In this document: piece after piece, positions 7,796 to 16,586 of the stretch | Layout of the letters: each line of letters opens with the position of its first letter | Numbering within the stretch: the first letter of the stretch is position 1 | Source of the DNA: a virus | IMG/VR virus record: IMGVR_UViG_3300048447_000279 | Span: 1-40,193 of that record | Direction: 5' to 3' (one strand) | DNA: 40,193 nt | Position numbers and translations under genes: made by a program | Notes under the pieces: model-generated | What the model was told of the DNA's origin: nothing | What the model saw: only the letters and a program-made list of their open reading frames with translations | Database searches by the model: none

Positions 7796-9196
7796 TCAGT
7801 CCAACAACCCCGCCATTATATCATCCAAGTCCACGATTCGTTCTCGGAACTCGGTAGTAGCCCAATGAGCCAAAGCGAGAGCGATGGCAAAGTCATCGTG
7901 TCGCCCAATGCTGTCGAGCCGTCCCTTCTTGCTCATACCAAACATGAGCAATTCTTTCTCAAGTTCAGCCATGAGCGAGCGAGAACGGTCGTCACCCCAC
8001 GGCAGTCGCATTTGCTCGTTCTCAAAGCGCAACACCAACCCCATGAGAAGTGACTCACGGCGTTGGCGTGTGGAAATGAATGTCTTGATTGGTAAATCTG
8101 TATCTGCGCGCAACTCAGTTGCGAAGACCCGCTGGAAGTTGTTCGCTTCCAACTCAATAACATCGGGATTAAACTTCGCGTTAATTCTTTGAATCTCCAT
8201 AATCTGCGTTCGGAAGTCCATGTTCTTACGGCGTACTGCGTGAACCAACTCAAGCAGTTCGGGGTTGGTTGATGGGCGGCGAAGCACCACCATCACAGTA
8301 AAGTCAGCCGCCCTATCGGAAGAGATAGCAGGGTCCCAACCAACGAAGTATTGGTCATCGGGGTCCCCTACTTCGCGGTCAATAATTTTGAGCGTACTGT
8401 CTTTAGCAAGTTGGAGAATGGTTGATGGGAACAGACTGCTCACATCGTCCATAGGTTCGCAAAGATATTCTCGCGCGAACGCAATCGCAGGCATGTCAGC
8501 CCTGCGCGCATCCAGTGCTACTAAGTCCCATCGTTCGGGCCAAAGGGCTATGCCTTGAGCGTTGATAGCAGGGTATGTTTCAACGAGATACCCGTCGCGA
8601 CTTTCAAGTTCAGTGTAAAGGTCAGTCGGAGTAAATGGCGTTCCGACAATCATGAGTTTGGATGTGTGGTGAAGTGTAGGCACAAGAACTTCGTAAAACC
8701 AAGATGCCACTCTCATTAGTTCAGTATCTGTTGTACCCCACAGAATGTCGTCACAAAGAATGAGGTCGGGGTGGATACCACGAATAGCACCACCAACAGA
8801 CTTCGCGCTGATGTTTGAACCATTGCTGAAACCGAAGAATGTCTTTGACCAACTGTCGGCTTTCTTCATCTTGGCGAGGAAGGGTATGCCGTCAATGAGG
8901 TCGTTGAGTGTACGCATGTGGTGAATGGATTGGTGAAGACTGTGCGAAATCAACACAGCCTTTGTCTTAGGATTGAATGCTGTCTTCCAAAGCATGTAGC
9001 CGAGGAACAGTGTCGATTTGCCGTGGTCACGCGCCGCTTTGACACAATAACGCTTGTGTGATTCAAGATTGTTGAACCACTGATTATGGTGCGTTGAAAG
9101 TTGAAACCCAAGAATCTCTTCAAAGAAAAACTTGAAGTCACGCTTCGCGACTTCAAAGTCGATTTCTTCTATTGCTTCAAGGGATAACGATTCCAC
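7796..9196 (-). CDS. terL: Large terminase subunit (TerL), packaging ATPase-nuclease
   Basis: 466 residues, a full-length TerL. The ATPase domain has the P-loop AARDHGKST (54-62), Walker B DLILCDD (144-150) and coupling motif LMIVGTPF (181-188). The RNase H-like nuclease domain has FVGWDPA with the first acid at D288, VIELEANNF around E349, and HDDFAIALALA with D434/D435. TerL powers DNA translocation through the portal and cuts the genome. The start is GTG at 9196: it is the first in-frame start after the upstream stop and has AGGTGAT six bases ahead. The portal lies about 2.6 kb downstream, separated by small genes. Confidence 0.96.
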   Translation of the reverse strand: MESLSLEAIEEIDFEVAKRDFKFFFEEILGFQLSTHHNQWFNNLESHKRYCVKAARDHGKSTLFLGYMLWKTAFNPKTKAVLISHSLHQSIHHMRTLNDLIDGIPFLAKMKKADSWSKTFFGFSNGSNISAKSVGGAIRGIHPDLILCDDILWGTTDTELMRVASWFYEVLVPTLHHTSKLMIVGTPFTPTDLYTELESRDGYLVETYPAINAQGIALWPERWDLVALDARRADMPAIAFAREYLCEPMDDVSSLFPSTILQLAKDSTLKIIDREVGDPDDQYFVGWDPAISSDRAADFTVMVVLRRPSTNPELLELVHAVRRKNMDFRTQIMEIQRINAKFNPDVIELEANNFQRVFATELRADTDLPIKTFISTRQRRESLLMGLVLRFENEQMRLPWGDDRSRSLMAELEKELLMFGMSKKGRLDSIGRHDDFAIALALAHWATTEFRERIVDLDDIMAGLLD

Positions 9197-9202
9197 ACGC
9201 CA

Positions 9203-10891
9203 TCACCTAATCGCTAATTGCTTCATCAAAAGATTCCATCCGCGCGTATCAATGTTGTCTGCTGATAGCGTCAATGGTGCTGAAATACCCATCGGCTCCA
9301 TCGGCTCTTCCTCTTCCGTGAGTGGGTTTTCCACTTCCGTGAGCGCTTGTTCAACAACTTTCTTTGCTTTAGGGTCGCCTTTTTCAGCCGCCACCGCAGT
9401 CTTAGCGGCTTCGGGTCGCGGAACACCCATTCGCTCAAGAACGGCCATAGCGTCTCTTCCTTGCGCAGTCTTAGGCGTAAACGCACCCGGTTCGTATGAA
9501 CCGCTTTGTAAGGCTCGTCCCATTGCTCGCATTTTTGAACGCGAAGAATAAGGTGTTTCTCCTTCTCCATATTGACCCGCGATTTGCTGGTCATAGACTT
9601 CTTGTGGCTTGAGCGCCGCTGGCGATGCTTGAGGCGCGCCTGCTTCGGGTGGAGGCATTTCAGTGGAAGCGATAGGCGTTTCTTCTTCGGTGAGTGGGTT
9701 TTCCACTTCGGAAACCATAGGCGTTTCTTCTTCGGTGAGTGGGTTTTCTATTGGTGGGATACTGTCGGTGAGCGCTGAATCAACTGGCCCTCCTTCCATA
9801 GCATCCTTCGCCGCTTCTCCTGCCGCCGCTACCGCAGGGTCAACCGTTCGCGCACCTTCTCTTCGCGCATCTCCCAACTCTTTGATTTTTCTTCGGAGTC
9901 CACCGATACCAGCGGTAGGTCCGGCTTGGTCAATATCTCCTTGCAACTTTTGTTTGGCTTGTTCATTAGCGTCAAAGTCAGTTTGATATTGAGCCATTTG
10001 CTCATCGCGAAGAGATTGGTGTCCGCCTTGTGATGCGCGTGTCTTTTGTCGCGTGAGTTCATTGGCCCTACCTGTTTGCAATCGGTCTAATTCATTTTGG
10101 TCGCCGCGCCGCTTAACGGTTCTCGCCAAAACACCGTCGCCGACACGCTTTCCTGTTGCATCTTTTTCACCTAAAAGAGCATCCATACCGTGGCGAGCAG
10201 TGTCACCTACGCCTTGCATGAAGTTCCCCATGCGTTGCTTAACACCCGGAAATTTTCGGGCCATGAAATCGCGTGCTTTACCTGCACCAGCGGCAATACC
10301 CGCCCCTGTGCCTCTTATGGCTTGACCAGTCATGTTTTTTGCTCCACCAAACGCTCGACCCATAGCGGGTCCGGCAGTGTCCTGTGCGAAGTTCTTCGCC
10401 GCGCTACCTGCACCCATGAGGGCGCGGCCTGTGTTAGCCGCGGCATGTCCAGCGGCGGTTCCGTAAAGACCAGCCTGCATAGCATTCCTTGCACCGGGGT
10501 TATCCCTATAAGCAGAGATGTTAGCCATTCGCTGTGCAGTTTTGAATTGATTTGTTGCTTGACGAGGATTTCTCACTGCTGTTCCCATGAATGGTTGCGC
10601 GGCTTGATGGTTGCGAGTAGTCAAGAATGGTTCTTGCTGTTCTTGCTGTTGTGCTCCTTGCATTCGTTGAGTTGACATTGGAACATTCTTCCGAATGATG
10701 TCGGGGTGAGAGTTTTCGCGCTCCGCGACAGCCTTGATGAGAGGTTCCCAAGTATTGTCTTGAGTATCAAACATAACATAGTTCACATCGGAGAGGTTGC
10801 CGCCTTTCGCGAAAATAAATTCCATTGTTCCAGCATCTCTGCCGTGCTCAATCATACTGCTGTTCCATTCTATTTCCCATGTTTCAACCAT
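9203..10891 (-). CDS. Ala/Gly/Gln-rich virion-type protein with PLTEE repeats
   Basis: 562 residues from the ATG at 10891 (MVETWEIEWNSS), which overlaps the preceding gene by eight bases; an ATG at 10936 is open but would overlap more and lacks a good ribosome site. After a folded N-terminal 80 residues comes a long glycine/alanine/arginine-rich stretch resembling linker-rich structural or scaffold proteins. The C-terminal third carries three ENPLTEEE copies: two in a 15-residue tandem unit and one near the end. It lies directly before TerL. The function is unknown; a scaffold or head-associated role is a guess from composition. Confidence 0.8.
   Translation of the reverse strand: MVETWEIEWNSSMIEHGRDAGTMEFIFAKGGNLSDVNYVMFDTQDNTWEPLIKAVAERENSHPDIIRKNVPMSTQRMQGAQQQEQQEPFLTTRNHQAAQPFMGTAVRNPRQATNQFKTAQRMANISAYRDNPGARNAMQAGLYGTAAGHAAANTGRALMGAGSAAKNFAQDTAGPAMGRAFGGAKNMTGQAIRGTGAGIAAGAGKARDFMARKFPGVKQRMGNFMQGVGDTARHGMDALLGEKDATGKRVGDGVLARTVKRRGDQNELDRLQTGRANELTRQKTRASQGGHQSLRDEQMAQYQTDFDANEQAKQKLQGDIDQAGPTAGIGGLRRKIKELGDARREGARTVDPAVAAAGEAAKDAMEGGPVDSALTDSIPPIENPLTEEETPMVSEVENPLTEEETPIASTEMPPPEAGAPQASPAALKPQEVYDQQIAGQYGEGETPYSSRSKMRAMGRALQSGSYEPGAFTPKTAQGRDAMAVLERMGVPRPEAAKTAVAAEKGDPKAKKVVEQALTEVENPLTEEEEPMEPMGISAPLTLSADNIDTRGWNLLMKQLAIR
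9672..9748 (-). repeat. Two 32-base direct repeats coding ENPLTEEETP
   Basis: Identical 32-base copies at 9672-9703 and 9717-9748, spaced 45 bases (15 codons) apart, inside the virion-type gene ahead of terL. A third, diverged copy is near 9310. The unit length differs from the 21-base unit of the right arm. Confidence 0.8.
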
Positions 10892-12644
10892 TGACTGCAC
10901 CACCGCAAGACTTCTTGATAGCGCGAACCACATCATGCGTCGTGTTAAAAGATTTCGCTAACACCTCCCAATCACCAAACGACATGGCTATCGCGCGAAC
11001 ATCTATACTTGACAAACCAACTTGTTTGCTCAACTGACTCATGTCGTAAGAATCCATAGGGTCATACTTGGTCAATAAAGAACCACCCGCGTCGTGTAAT
11101 TGCACGCGCTCCATAATTGTCGCGATGATTCCCATAGGACCATCATCGGACATTACAAAATCTCTCCCTTCGGGGAATGGATTGAAGTTTGCTAAATCTG
11201 CCGAGCCACCGAACGCACTAAGCGGGTCGCCCTCAAGCGGCTCTTGTGTATTCCCATCGGGCAGTGTTGTAATCGGCTCTTGAGGTGGGAGCACATCATT
11301 TGCGTCTTCTTGTATAGCACCAGCCGAACCACTACTGAGGTGGGCTGGAAAAGAGTCGTGAAGATGGTCATAATTGTTGTTGACTTTACCTCGCATTTGA
11401 TGCATGCCATCGGCTTCACCAAGAGCCTCAAAATCAACCTGTCTTGCCTCTTGAGATGCAATCTCAATGTAGTTCTGCATGACTGATGGTGGAGGGGCTG
11501 AGCGAGATGTGTAAGCCGCGGGTTCTATTCCAAGTTCCTCGGCGGTCTTTAACATAGCCATAATTTCAATAGCGGCTTTGTTGCGACCTCTGTCCCCTCC
11601 GCGAATCTTTGGGGCAAAATGACTGCGATGTTCAGCAACTTGGTGTTTAATGTCGGGATTGTTGAAATCAATAGCCCCTCTCAAATTTCCCATAACGGTC
11701 TGCAAACCCGTCGGTGAACCATCTTTGCCGCGACCGTAAAGCAACTGATTGATTGGCGCGCGAGCCATTGCTCTTGCCGTAGGTTGGTCAAAGCCCTGCT
11801 CCATGAGGTCATTCATGACTTCGGTGGACATACCGCCTGCGGTGCTTGGAGAGAATAAATCGGGAAGTCGCTGAGACAAAATGGCAACGATGGACATTGG
11901 TGATATTTGACCATAAGCGGCGGTCTGCGCATGCTCGTCTGCGTAGTGTGAAGGAAACACTGTATTGTCTTTAGAGGTAGGGTCCTTTTCATTTGAGTTG
12001 TAGCGCCGGGTAACGCCGCCTGTGATTTGCTGAGGTTCAATGACATTTTGCTTAGCACCTAACTGACTCTCGATACCCCGACTTTTAATCTCATCAAGAA
12101 ACTCTTTGTGAGTGTGAAAAGCCGCCGACTCAAGATGAACACCAAGCGTTGGGTGTGCTTTGTTGTTCGCGTGATTGTTGATGAGTCGTCCCTCTTCGTC
12201 ACGCGTTTGTCGATTTGCGGTTGGAACGCGCCGAGATTGATGCGCTCCGTAGTGGTTATTTTGGTATTCGGGATGTAAAGAACCATCTTCATCAAACGGA
12301 ATGGGGACGGTGTGAAAGTCATCTCCATTATCGCGCTTGATTTTGTTGAACCTAAACGCCGCTTTGTTGAAGATTTTTTTCGCTTCCATCAACGAATTTT
12401 CTTCTTTAACATGACCTCCTTTGAACAATTCATTAGCGAGGAAATGTGCGGCTTGTTCTTGAGGAAATCGAGCGCGAACTTCGGGTTCGATTTCTTCAAA
12501 CGGTTTACCTGTCATGGAATTGATGTAAAAGTGCGACATTTTGTCGTGAGGGGAATGCTTCGGAGGGAAGGACATTGGGTGCATAACACCATCCTTATCC
12601 ATGTAGTAAACACCCTTCCCCTTGAGGATGATTTCACCTTTCAC
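10884..12644 (-). CDS. 586-residue protein, unknown
   Basis: Starts with GTG at 12644 inside the preceding stop (GTGA), with AGAGGTGG six bases upstream. It begins MKGEIILKGKGVYYMD. The central part is histidine/asparagine-rich, then helical (QRLPDLF, EVMNDLMEQGFDQPTARAMA, which has a UBA-like look). The C-terminal 60 residues (SQLSKQVGLSSIDVRAIA and GDWEVLAKSFNTT) resemble a pair of small helix-turn-helix units. No confident family match. It sits in the late operon upstream of terL. Confidence 0.78.
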   Translation of the reverse strand: MKGEIILKGKGVYYMDKDGVMHPMSFPPKHSPHDKMSHFYINSMTGKPFEEIEPEVRARFPQEQAAHFLANELFKGGHVKEENSLMEAKKIFNKAAFRFNKIKRDNGDDFHTVPIPFDEDGSLHPEYQNNHYGAHQSRRVPTANRQTRDEEGRLINNHANNKAHPTLGVHLESAAFHTHKEFLDEIKSRGIESQLGAKQNVIEPQQITGGVTRRYNSNEKDPTSKDNTVFPSHYADEHAQTAAYGQISPMSIVAILSQRLPDLFSPSTAGGMSTEVMNDLMEQGFDQPTARAMARAPINQLLYGRGKDGSPTGLQTVMGNLRGAIDFNNPDIKHQVAEHRSHFAPKIRGGDRGRNKAAIEIMAMLKTAEELGIEPAAYTSRSAPPPSVMQNYIEIASQEARQVDFEALGEADGMHQMRGKVNNNYDHLHDSFPAHLSSGSAGAIQEDANDVLPPQEPITTLPDGNTQEPLEGDPLSAFGGSADLANFNPFPEGRDFVMSDDGPMGIIATIMERVQLHDAGGSLLTKYDPMDSYDMSQLSKQVGLSSIDVRAIAMSFGDWEVLAKSFNTTHDVVRAIKKSCGGAVNG

Positions 12645-13915
12645 GCAATACCACCTCTGCTGACATACAAGTCATACGGATGTGCTCCCCAACGAGTAGG
12701 GTCGTCTTCGGGGTCCGTTTCCGTAGCACCAGTCGGATTAGAAGTGTTGCCACCCGATGCGTTGGGTGACGCACCACTGTCCGCACCTCCCGCACCGTCT
12801 GCTTTGCGCATCAACTGACGCAACAGAGTGTTAAGTTTGTCAATCAAATTACGATATTCAATCTTATCACGCGGGGATATGCCGAGGTTTACTTTTTGCC
12901 GCCCTTTCAAAAATTCAGTCGAAGCGAGGATGGATTCGGATGAACCAATACCACCACCTGCCATAGCAGAAGCACTGCCACCAGCGAGAGATGTTTCTTC
13001 ACTCGTATGCGCACCCATAGGTGTTTTTGCTGTGCGAGGTTGGCGCATGGCTTTTGTGTGAGGCTTTGAGCGACCGCGACCACGCGGACCTCGCGTCAAT
13101 CTCATTTGAGGTGTCACGGTAGGTGCGGGAGGGGTTATATCTTGAGTGGGTTGATTTTGTCGAATTTGTTGACGCATAGCCTCCGCTTCTCGTTTTCGAG
13201 GGTCGGAATATGATTGTTTTGCGCGAGAACGACCTGTGGATGTTGTCAAAAAACGCGGAGCAGTTCTCTGTCGGTATGTGTAGCCCGGACCCATACTCAT
13301 GTACCCTGCGCGCGCACCAGCCATGCTTGACATAGAACCGGGGTTTCTTACATTCCCTGCTTTGAGTGGAGCGCCCTTGCCCTTTCTTCGCCGCTTACGC
13401 TTTTGCGATTCAAGAGTAATGTTTTTTCTTGATTTTCGCTTCTTACCAGTTTTAGCCCGGTCGCGAGCACGCACAGTATCAATGGTTGTCGTCTTTTGAG
13501 GCTTGTCGCTATCATAGGACGGCTTCTCGCGCCTTTTACGAATCATCTCAAAAGCATCATCAATGTAGTCAGTGGAGAGCATGATGTTTGCACCAAGACC
13601 ACTTGCTTTGGGGTTCGCACCGTCAATAGCCTCGTTTTGGCCTACCTGTCCTGCCATTTGCCCGACTTCGGCTTGTTGCTTCATGTCGCTATCTTCTTCA
13701 TCTTCGGTGCTTTTTTGCTCTATTTTTATCTTCATGTGTTGAAGACCTTGCATCATTTTAGCGCGTTCATCTTGTTTTTCACGCTTCTTCGCTTCGTGGA
13801 GAGCGCGCTCTTCGGAATCTTCACGACCGACGCTGGAATCATCTTCTAAATTCTCAGCACTTTGGCGAGGGTTGAAGCGAAGACCTTTGGTGCTACCTTG
13901 AAGACCGCCAGCCAT
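12641..13915 (-). CDS. Arg/Lys-rich low-complexity protein, unknown
   Basis: 424 residues from the ATG at 13915 (MAGGLQGSTKGLRF), five bases after GGAGGTGA; a GTG at 13924 is in frame but would sit inside that ribosome site. The chain is mostly disordered: an acidic/glutamine-rich N-terminus, several strongly basic blocks (KKRKSRKN, KRKRRRKGKG), and a short folded-looking C-terminal helix region (DKIEYRNLIDKLNTLL). The basic blocks suggest contact with DNA or nucleic acid in the virion; this is inference from composition. Confidence 0.75.
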   Translation of the reverse strand: MAGGLQGSTKGLRFNPRQSAENLEDDSSVGREDSEERALHEAKKREKQDERAKMMQGLQHMKIKIEQKSTEDEEDSDMKQQAEVGQMAGQVGQNEAIDGANPKASGLGANIMLSTDYIDDAFEMIRKRREKPSYDSDKPQKTTTIDTVRARDRAKTGKKRKSRKNITLESQKRKRRRKGKGAPLKAGNVRNPGSMSSMAGARAGYMSMGPGYTYRQRTAPRFLTTSTGRSRAKQSYSDPRKREAEAMRQQIRQNQPTQDITPPAPTVTPQMRLTRGPRGRGRSKPHTKAMRQPRTAKTPMGAHTSEETSLAGGSASAMAGGGIGSSESILASTEFLKGRQKVNLGISPRDKIEYRNLIDKLNTLLRQLMRKADGAGGADSGASPNASGGNTSNPTGATETDPEDDPTRWGAHPYDLYVSRGGIA

Positions 13916-13916
13916 A

Positions 13917-14582
13917 TCATTCACCTCCCATCAATTTGCCGCGAAGACGCGCCCATACTTCGGGAGACTCTTTCGCTAATTCAACTTTGAGGATATTGAT
14001 GGTTTGAGCAGTCATGTGCTCATTCGTTGTACCAGCCGCGCGTTCTTGTACGCGCATTATGTCTTTCACTGTTTCACGCACCTCTTTGTGTAATGAAACA
14101 ATGTTGCGAACATATTGAGGGTCATTGCGGTCAGCATCATCAAGGAAATGACCGAGTTCACCGTTGAGTCGTGACAGATTATTACGGATGCTTTGCATTT
14201 CTTGACCTGCCTCAACAATGATGAGTTCAGCCGCTCCTTTCTGCACAATGGGTTTGAGGTGATGTTTGATGTGGTGATAAACGCTCGATTCGGGGATTTG
14301 AATATCCAACGCAATTTCATCAGCGCTCATCGCGCCGTTGAAATAAGCCTCTTCAAGATTTTCACGCTTAGAAGAAGTGCAAAATCCACATTCGCTATTG
14401 CTTGCCATGTGGTAATCACCCATGTGATTTCGGAAATGCCGGTCAGCCGTACCTTCGCGCCAATCCATATCTTTATCCAAATCCTTAGCGATGATTAGTC
14501 CGCTCTTCATCATTTCTTCTAATGAGTCGCGGCCTTCATCTTGACAGAACTTACAAGAACTACGCGTTATACGCTCCGCCAT
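13917..14582 (-). CDS. Zinc/helix-turn-helix protein, candidate small terminase subunit
   Basis: 221 residues from the ATG at 14582 (MAERITRSSCKFC). The open frame extends 86 codons further upstream, but that stretch is antisense to a real plus-strand gene. Two tandem units combine a CxxC pair, a helix-turn-helix-like stretch and paired histidines: C10/C13 with H49/H53, and C65/C68 with AMSADEIALDIQIPESSVYHHIKHH. The C-terminal half is helical. Zinc-plus-HTH modules of this kind occur in small terminase subunits, which recognise the packaging site; the late position fits, but terL is three genes away and no partner evidence is visible. No clear ribosome site precedes the ATG. Confidence 0.72.
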   Translation of the reverse strand: MAERITRSSCKFCQDEGRDSLEEMMKSGLIIAKDLDKDMDWREGTADRHFRNHMGDYHMASNSECGFCTSSKRENLEEAYFNGAMSADEIALDIQIPESSVYHHIKHHLKPIVQKGAAELIIVEAGQEMQSIRNNLSRLNGELGHFLDDADRNDPQYVRNIVSLHKEVRETVKDIMRVQERAAGTTNEHMTAQTINILKVELAKESPEVWARLRGKLMGGE

Positions 14583-14958
14583 GACAAAGACCAAGTATCG
14601 GTCTGCGTTAAGCATTTCTATGAGGAAACGACTTGAGCGTGTACCGAAAATTGGCGGCGTGCCGTTGACAAGAGCCACCGCGAATGGTCTTTCGCGTGCG
14701 GCGAAGGACATTGTAACAGGACAAAAAGCCACTCTTGAAGAGAGAGAGAAGAGATTGTGGATTTGCTCATCATGCCCCGAACGACAACAAAATAGGTGCG
14801 GATTATGCGGTTGCTTTTTGAGAGGCAAAAGTATGCTCAAAAACAGTCAATGTCCTATTGGTAAATGGTCAACCTTGTTGGGAGAGGCGGCGATAGACGA
14901 TGCCAGTCGCGCTGAAACAAATGAAGAGCGCGCCGATAATCCAACTCAAGTCAGTTGA
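14581..14958 (+). CDS. Opposite-strand zinc-ribbon protein of phage type
   Basis: 125 residues. The cysteine pattern C62, C65, C73, C76, C78, C91 in the arrangement CSSC ... RCGLCGCFL ... QCPIGKW is a pattern I recall from many marine and T4-like phage proteins of unknown function, which supports this plus-strand reading against the minus-strand frame across it. The first ATG (14581) overlaps the divergent ATG at 14582 within CATG; an internal ATG at 14620 (MRKRLERVPK) may be the real start. Its 3' end runs about 90 bases into the convergent gene at 14869-15102. It is the only plus-strand gene seen in the left arm. Confidence 0.7.
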   Translation: MTKTKYRSALSISMRKRLERVPKIGGVPLTRATANGLSRAAKDIVTGQKATLEEREKRLWICSSCPERQQNRCGLCGCFLRGKSMLKNSQCPIGKWSTLLGEAAIDDASRAETNEERADNPTQVS

Positions 14959-15102
14959 ACTCATTTTTGGACCGGAAAAGACCAAAATAAGAAAACAGCC
15001 AAGCGTCAATGCGATAAGTTGCACCATAATCATGTCAACAACAACTGATTTGCGCAAGTTCGTCATGTCACTCAAAGCACCATAAATGCTCGTCATGTCC
15101 AT
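14869..15102 (-). CDS. Two-helix membrane protein, holin-like in size
   Basis: 77 residues with two predicted membrane helices, about 22-43 (DMIMVQLIALTLGCFLILVF) and 51-70 (DLSWIIGALFICFSATGIVY), and a short basic tail. The ATG at 15102 follows GGAGGAC by seven bases. Size and topology are compatible with a holin or another small virion-membrane protein, but there is no lysis enzyme next to it, so the function is open. Confidence 0.75.
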   Translation of the reverse strand: MDMTSIYGALSDMTNLRKSVVVDMIMVQLIALTLGCFLILVFSGPKMSSTDLSWIIGALFICFSATGIVYRRLSQQG

Positions 15103-15103
15103 A

Positions 15104-15688
15104 TCATCGTCCTCCGGTTAGCGCCGAACGCAAGAAAGTGCCGCCTGTTGAGGCAACAGATTGCATCATACCGGGGTCGGCTAATGCGGTGTTTAACATC
15201 CCTTGCATAGAACTTTGATTCGCGACTGCAATCATTTGTTGGAATTGCATGTTCATTTGTTGAACATTGTTTGATGCGGCGTTGAGCATTTGAGTTTGAG
15301 CCATTGTTACACTATCGGGAGTAGGCATTCCTTCAACGCCGCTGAAATCAAACGAAAAACCATCGTCAGTTTCCTTAATTTTAACCTTTGAGAGTAATTG
15401 ATGCATTGAAACAGCAACGATATTGCCTGTCAGCGCGATGAGCATGTTCAAATTAGCACCATTGTTATCGGACAACCACTTGTCAATCATCGGATTACTG
15501 GTTATCATCATAGAAAGAATGTCCATTTCAGTAGGTGGCGGTGGCGGCGCGTATGGGTTTTGATACCCTTGTTGTGCATAATTTGCACCCATTTGAGGAA
15601 CTTGTTGTTGTCCATTCGCGAGTCCGAGATTAAGCGCGCCGTTTACAGGTTGCGCGGGCTGATTGTTGTTGCTATTCCACCATGCCAT
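15104..15688 (-). CDS. Gln/Asn-rich protein, unknown
   Basis: 194 residues beginning MAWWNSNNNQPAQPV. The first 50 residues are Q/N/P/G-rich, ending in a run of prolines. A hydrophobic helical part follows (about 54-100, MDILSMMITSNPMIDKWL), then another glutamine/methionine-rich helical stretch. GAGGTGA precedes the ATG at 15688. The composition recalls head-decoration or tail-associated proteins, but I recognise no family. Confidence 0.77.
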   Translation of the reverse strand: MAWWNSNNNQPAQPVNGALNLGLANGQQQVPQMGANYAQQGYQNPYAPPPPPTEMDILSMMITSNPMIDKWLSDNNGANLNMLIALTGNIVAVSMHQLLSKVKIKETDDGFSFDFSGVEGMPTPDSVTMAQTQMLNAASNNVQQMNMQFQQMIAVANQSSMQGMLNTALADPGMMQSVASTGGTFLRSALTGGR

Positions 15689-15697
15689 GTTATCACC

Positions 15698-16582
15698 TCA
15701 AGCGCTACCCTCATTTTGTTGTTGCGGTAATGGAATAGGTGCGCTTTGCTGTTGCATTTGGTGCATAGCGAGAGCATCTTGCAACATTCGCGTGTTATTT
15801 CCTGCTTGGAATTGCCTCATGTCAAAGACAATCATCACTAAATCATTCATACCTGTTGCAGTATTAGTAAAATGTGTGACTGGAATGTTGTCTTGCTTTA
15901 ACATCGCGAAAAATTGCTCGTATTTTGCAAGTATTGGAGGTGTATTATCCTGCTTTTTGATACTGCTAACTGGCACAGCGACTATGGATACACCTTTCTT
16001 GAGTTTGGCTTTTAGCGTCCCACCGCTCGCTTCTTGTTCAGCCTCTTCTTCTTTCTCCCACTTGCAGAGCAAATGATACAGGTGAAGGTGTTCGGGGCAG
16101 TAAGTTCCTCGTAATTTTCGACCACTCGTCACATTTTCGCGCGCTACAAAGGCTTCAGCCTCTCCCGTAACCGGATTTTTGAAGTAAATGTCCCATAATG
16201 ACTGACCTGTGTCTTCATCAATGATTTGTTCGTAGATATTACCAGCCATACGCAAAAGATGTTCAACATCGCACCCATCAATGACACATCGCATGGTATT
16301 GGTGTTGTATCGGTACTTTCCACCGAATAACCACCTTCTTGGAGACAGAACAGACCTTTTCGTCGGTTTTAGGAGGCGATATGCCTGTTTTATGTCCTTT
16401 CTTCGCGCTTTTTTGGGGTTTGGATGCTGTGATGGGTAAAAATTCACCTGTGGAACTTCAATATGTGTACTCGCATCACTCATCGCGGCCTGTGCAGAAG
16501 CCTGTTGTTGCATCTGTGCAAGGCTCATTTGGGTCTGTGCGGCAAGGCGTAATAGGTCATTTTGGGGTGTATTTCCGAGCAT
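15698..16582 (-). CDS. Zinc-site protein with Gln-rich ends, unknown
   Basis: 294 residues beginning MLGNTPQNDLLRL. Both ends are glutamine-rich. The centre is basic, then holds a likely metal site (CVIDGC near residue 98 and YCPEHLHLYHLLC further on) with a segment mentioning no known fold. The C-terminal third (VMIVFDMRQFQAGN) looks like a small alpha/beta unit. GGTGAT precedes the ATG at 16582. It lies between the GTPase gene and the Q-rich gene in one operon. Confidence 0.77.
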   Translation of the reverse strand: MLGNTPQNDLLRLAAQTQMSLAQMQQQASAQAAMSDASTHIEVPQVNFYPSQHPNPKKARRKDIKQAYRLLKPTKRSVLSPRRWLFGGKYRYNTNTMRCVIDGCDVEHLLRMAGNIYEQIIDEDTGQSLWDIYFKNPVTGEAEAFVARENVTSGRKLRGTYCPEHLHLYHLLCKWEKEEEAEQEASGGTLKAKLKKGVSIVAVPVSSIKKQDNTPPILAKYEQFFAMLKQDNIPVTHFTNTATGMNDLVMIVFDMRQFQAGNNTRMLQDALAMHQMQQQSAPIPLPQQQNEGSA

Positions 16583-16586
16583 TTCA

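Noticed and set aside
7767-7796. Nine-codon frame MYPFDEWGF between terL and the next gene, linked by TGATG and TGAATG
   Set aside because: Too short to support as a gene; no ribosome site. It could still serve to couple translation.
10190-10675. 161-codon plus-strand frame, Cys/Ser-rich
   Set aside because: Antisense to the Ala/Gly-rich virion-type gene; lacks a start signal.
14583-14840. N-terminal extension (86 codons) of the zinc-HTH protein
   Set aside because: It lies antisense to the plus-strand zinc-ribbon gene, whose cysteine pattern is convincing; the composition of the extension is atypical.
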